Source: an uncultured Prevotellaceae bacterium
GTDB lineage: Bacteria; Bacteroidota; Bacteroidia; Bacteroidales; Bacteroidaceae
Length of the DNA stretch: 64,000 nucleotides
NCBI GenBank assembly: GCA_900315075.1
Contig: OMXV01000038.1
Coordinates: forward strand, 1 to 64,000
Direction of reading: 5' to 3'
Each line of letters begins with the position of its first letter. The first letter of the stretch is position 1. This document shows, in pieces, positions 61,965 to 64,000 of the stretch. Both the position numbers and the translations under genes were made by a program. The notes under the pieces are model-generated. The model was not told the origin of the DNA. It ran no database searches and worked only from the letters and a program-made list of their open reading frames with translations.

Positions 61965-62693
61965 TTACTTAAACTCATCCCTCTCCACTGAGAGCTGGAC
62001 GCTGAAATTGGGCGAAAAATTGTATTTGACGGCGGCGCCGATGCGGTCGCGCAGCTCACCCATGTCATAGAGAGGGTAGGGCGTAAATCTATGGAATTTG
62101 TTGTTATCCACAAGGGATTTCTGCGCATATAGGTAGGCTTCCCAGTGCTCATCGAATTGATAGCCAAGCACCGCTGAAACACCTGCGTCGCGGTAGGAGT
62201 CGTGTGCCCAATAGACATTGTTTAAATATCCTCCAACAGCAAGCGACAACTTGTCGGTTAGGGGCATGGCATACATAGCAGAGATGTTTTGTGAAAAACC
62301 TGCTCCATGGCGGGCATGTTTGCCAAATTGTGCAAACACCGAAGCACCTACATTCACGTTGAGCCCTTTATGTAAGTCCCACCAATACCATCCTCCCCAC
62401 GACAGGGGATACATGCCAATGGGCATCACATGTCCGTTGAGTGTAAGGGGTGGCAGGTGAAGTGAGTCTCGGTGCTGATACAAAAAATCACTGTCAAACC
62501 GATTGGGCATGGCATAATCAATGGAATGGGTTCCGGCAGTTCCACTTACAGTATGATCTAAATCGTAGATTACGTTTGTATCGGTAACAGTTTCTGCTCC
62601 TTCTGAAACAGAAATACCGCCAGTAGGTTCCTGGGCAAATACACCAAGGCACCCTGATATCGCCAATGTAAAAATCAATAATATTCGTCTCAT
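61965..62693 (-). CDS. Outer-membrane beta-barrel protein of unknown function
   Basis: A 242-residue protein with signal peptide MRRILLIFTLAISGCLGVFA|QE. The ATG at 62693 is chosen; an in-frame TTG three codons earlier overlaps the -7 box at 62707-62700. The mature part (about 70-242) has alternating beta strands with aromatic girdles (GGWYWWDLHKGLNVNVGASV; DKLSLAVGGYLNNVYW), and the last strand is FSVQLSVERDEFK, as in small outer-membrane barrels. The promoter leaves a leader of only a few bases. Function unknown. Confidence 0.75.
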   Translation of the reverse strand: MRRILLIFTLAISGCLGVFAQEPTGGISVSEGAETVTDTNVIYDLDHTVSGTAGTHSIDYAMPNRFDSDFLYQHRDSLHLPPLTLNGHVMPIGMYPLSWGGWYWWDLHKGLNVNVGASVFAQFGKHARHGAGFSQNISAMYAMPLTDKLSLAVGGYLNNVYWAHDSYRDAGVSAVLGYQFDEHWEAYLYAQKSLVDNNKFHRFTPYPLYDMGELRDRIGAAVKYNFSPNFSVQLSVERDEFK

Positions 62694-62699
62694 ATGCTG

Positions 62700-62731
62700 C
62701 AAATATAGAGATTAACACCACAACCACCAAA
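62700..62731 (-). promoter_or_regulatory. Consensus promoter of the beta-barrel gene, near-leaderless
   Basis: On the minus strand: TTTG (62731-62728), a 20-base spacer and TATATTTG (62707-62700). Six bases separate the -7 box from the ATG at 62693. Confidence 0.75.
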
Positions 62732-63015
62732 TTTTTAAAACTATTTTAGGTATTATTAAAACCAATTCAGTCCTTTTATGTGATACTAAATATTTGATAC
62801 ATAGAATTTGGTAATATGTTTTTTTCTATTTTTGTGGCGAATTGATGATGTTCTGGCGTCATCTACGATCTCACTGGACGTAAGTAGCAACAAATGCCCA
62901 AGAAAGGTATTTATATCCAAAATGGCAGGAAGTACGTGGTACGATGAATGCACGAGGGAATTTCCTACGAGGATTTCTTTTTTCAAATGGATTCAGCAAA
63001 TAATCCTTGATTTTT
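62732..63015. other. Gene-free stretch before tRNA-Val
   Basis: No gene is supported. A -7-like TATTTTTG at 62827-62834 (plus) and an 18-codon frame (62894-62947, MPKKGIYIQNGRKYVVR) are present, but no conservation is visible. A longer 71-codon frame over the same bases has no recognisable content. Confidence 0.4.
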
Positions 63016-63046
63016 TTTGCTGATAGCCGAAAAAGTGTTAACTTTG
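63016..63046 (+). promoter_or_regulatory. Promoter of tRNA-Val
   Basis: TTTG at 63016-63019, a 19-base spacer and TAACTTTG at 63039-63046: a full Bacteroidota consensus, 18 bases before the tRNA 5' end. Confidence 0.75.
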
Positions 63047-63063
63047 CACCAAATTTACAAGAA

Positions 63064-63138
63064 GGGCGTTTAGCTCAGCTGGTTTAGAGCATCTGCCTTA
63101 CAAGCAGAGGGTCGGCGGTTCGAATCCGTCAACGCCCA
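63064..63138 (+). tRNA. tRNA-Val (anticodon TAC)
   Basis: The cloverleaf is clear: acceptor stem GGGCGTT / AACGCCC, D arm with AGCTCAGCTGGTTTAGAGC, anticodon loop CTTACAA with anticodon TAC, and T arm with GGTTCGAATCC. The discriminator is A; the CCA end is not encoded (ACA follows). Confidence 0.97.
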
Positions 63139-63375
63139 CAACTAAAGTGACAGTCCGAGAGGGCTGCAAAGATTTTGATATAAGAAGATAGTCACAGATA
63201 GATATAGAATATTAGTATAATTAGAGTACGATAAGCACAACATTCAACTCTCACTAATCCCTTCCTTTTACATCACTTTTAATTTTAAAAAGCCTTCACC
63301 TCTGGGTGATACAAGTGAAGCGTTTATACAACTTTTAGATACCTTTTGTTCCAACACAGGAAAATTATTTCATTC

Positions 63376-64000
63376 ATGGTCAGCGTAGATACATTAACCG
63401 CCATTTCTCCTATTGATGGGCGATACAGAAGCAAAACTGATGCCCTTGCGGCATTTTTCTCCGAAAAAGCATTAATCAAGTATAGAATACGTGTAGAGAT
63501 AGAGTATTTCATTGCTCTATGCGAATTGCCGTTGCCCCAACTGAAGGATTTCGACAAGCAGCTGATTCCTCGCCTGCGTGCCATCTATCAGGATTTTTCA
63601 TCCGAGGATGCCTGTCGTGTGAAAGAAATTGAGGGTATCACTAATCATGATGTGAAGGCAGTGGAGTATTTCATCAAGGAAAAACTCGATGCCATCGGAG
63701 GTTTTGGACCATTCAAGGAATTTGTGCATTTCGGATTGACATCACAGGATATCAACAACACTTCTGTACCTCTGACCATCAAGGATGCCCTCCGCGAAGT
63801 TATTGAGCCACAGGTGGAAGAACTTATCTCGCAGTTGGAGACCTATGCTCAGGAGTGGCAAGATGTGGCTATGCTGGCTAAAACACATGGACAACCGGCA
63901 TCTCCCACCCGGTTGGGAAAGGAAGTGATGGTGTATGTCTATCGTCTGCGTCGCCAACTTGATTTGTTGCGCCAGTGCCCACTTACTGCTAAGTTTGGCG
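63376..64000 (+). CDS. purB: Adenylosuccinate lyase, N-terminal part, cut by window edge
   Basis: The frame opens at ATG 63376 and runs to the window end (208 codons without a stop). It encodes the N-terminal part of PurB, which splits adenylosuccinate to AMP and SAICAR to AICAR in purine synthesis. The start MVSVDTLTAISPIDGRYRSK matches the family. The conserved ITNHDVKAVEYFIKEKL, FVHFGLTSQDINNTSVPL and AKTHGQPASPTRLGKE (with the catalytic His region) follow. About half of the expected 450 residues are in the window. Confidence 0.95.
   Translation, partial: MVSVDTLTAISPIDGRYRSKTDALAAFFSEKALIKYRIRVEIEYFIALCELPLPQLKDFDKQLIPRLRAIYQDFSSEDACRVKEIEGITNHDVKAVEYFIKEKLDAIGGFGPFKEFVHFGLTSQDINNTSVPLTIKDALREVIEPQVEELISQLETYAQEWQDVAMLAKTHGQPASPTRLGKEVMVYVYRLRRQLDLLRQCPLTAKFG

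Noticed and set aside
62808-63023. 71-codon frame before tRNA-Val
   Set aside because: No recognisable content; it runs into the tRNA promoter region.

Overview
The window looks like a chromosome segment of a gut- or rumen-type Prevotella/Segatella (Bacteroidales). The evidence is a SusC/SusD pair, many signal-peptide and lipoprotein glycoside hydrolases, secreted proteins with type IX secretion-like C-terminal domains, an S46 dipeptidyl-peptidase, and Bacteroidota promoters (TTTG, about 19-20 bases, then TAnnTTTG) in front of many genes. There is no phage, CRISPR array, complete insertion sequence or rRNA. The only RNA gene I see is a tRNA-Val.

Layout. 1-1600 is a scrap yard: the end of an ISL3-like transposase, a broken DUF1016 gene, and the first 30 codons of a WYL regulator joined tail-on to it. 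1.6-14.1 kb (mostly minus strand) carries a GH78 rhamnosidase, a metallo-beta-lactamase-fold fragment, an S8 protease, two small genes, a DUF805 gene followed by a truncated TIR-domain gene, and a GH2 - lipoprotein - WYL regulator operon. 14.3-23.3 kb holds housekeeping and envelope genes: ogt, an LTA-synthase-like membrane sulfatase with a zinc-ribbon partner and cysS, an S46 peptidase and an oligosaccharide flippase. 23.4-30.6 kb (plus) has GH43, ribF, a CPBP protease, GH51 and a second S8 protease. 30.6-34.7 kb has a DUF418 remnant, a membrane-bound LytTR regulator, a ~55-bp tandem repeat, a TonB-dependent receptor and a small periplasmic protein.

35-49 kb is the most distinctive part. A SusC-SusD-lipoprotein operon ends in a strong terminator. 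Behind its own promoter lies a duplicated pair of genes (multi-TM DUF6057-like protein plus beta-propeller lipoprotein with one CxxCH haem-c-like motif, twice), then an alpha/beta hydrolase. I recognise no described function for this duplicated module and put it forward as the best candidate for an undescribed system.

49-57.4 kb (minus) has a PanE-like reductase, a Sel1-repeat protein, a CotH-family secreted protein and a large GH51 enzyme with an acidic repeat linker. 57.6-60.5 kb (plus) is a compact membrane-quality operon (PH domain, M48 protease, NfeD, SPFH). Then come a divergent UDP-GlcNAc 2-epimerase-fold protein, an outer-membrane beta-barrel, tRNA-Val and the start of purB.

Taken together, the enzymes (GH78, GH2, GH43, two GH51, an esterase-like hydrolase) point to arabinose/rhamnose-containing plant polysaccharides, but they are scattered and not inside the SusCD operon. 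A second theme is an unusual composite intergenic repeat whose three full copies fill exactly the three convergent gene junctions at 14.8, 48.9 and 61.7 kb. All calls come from reading the sequence by eye; no database search was run.
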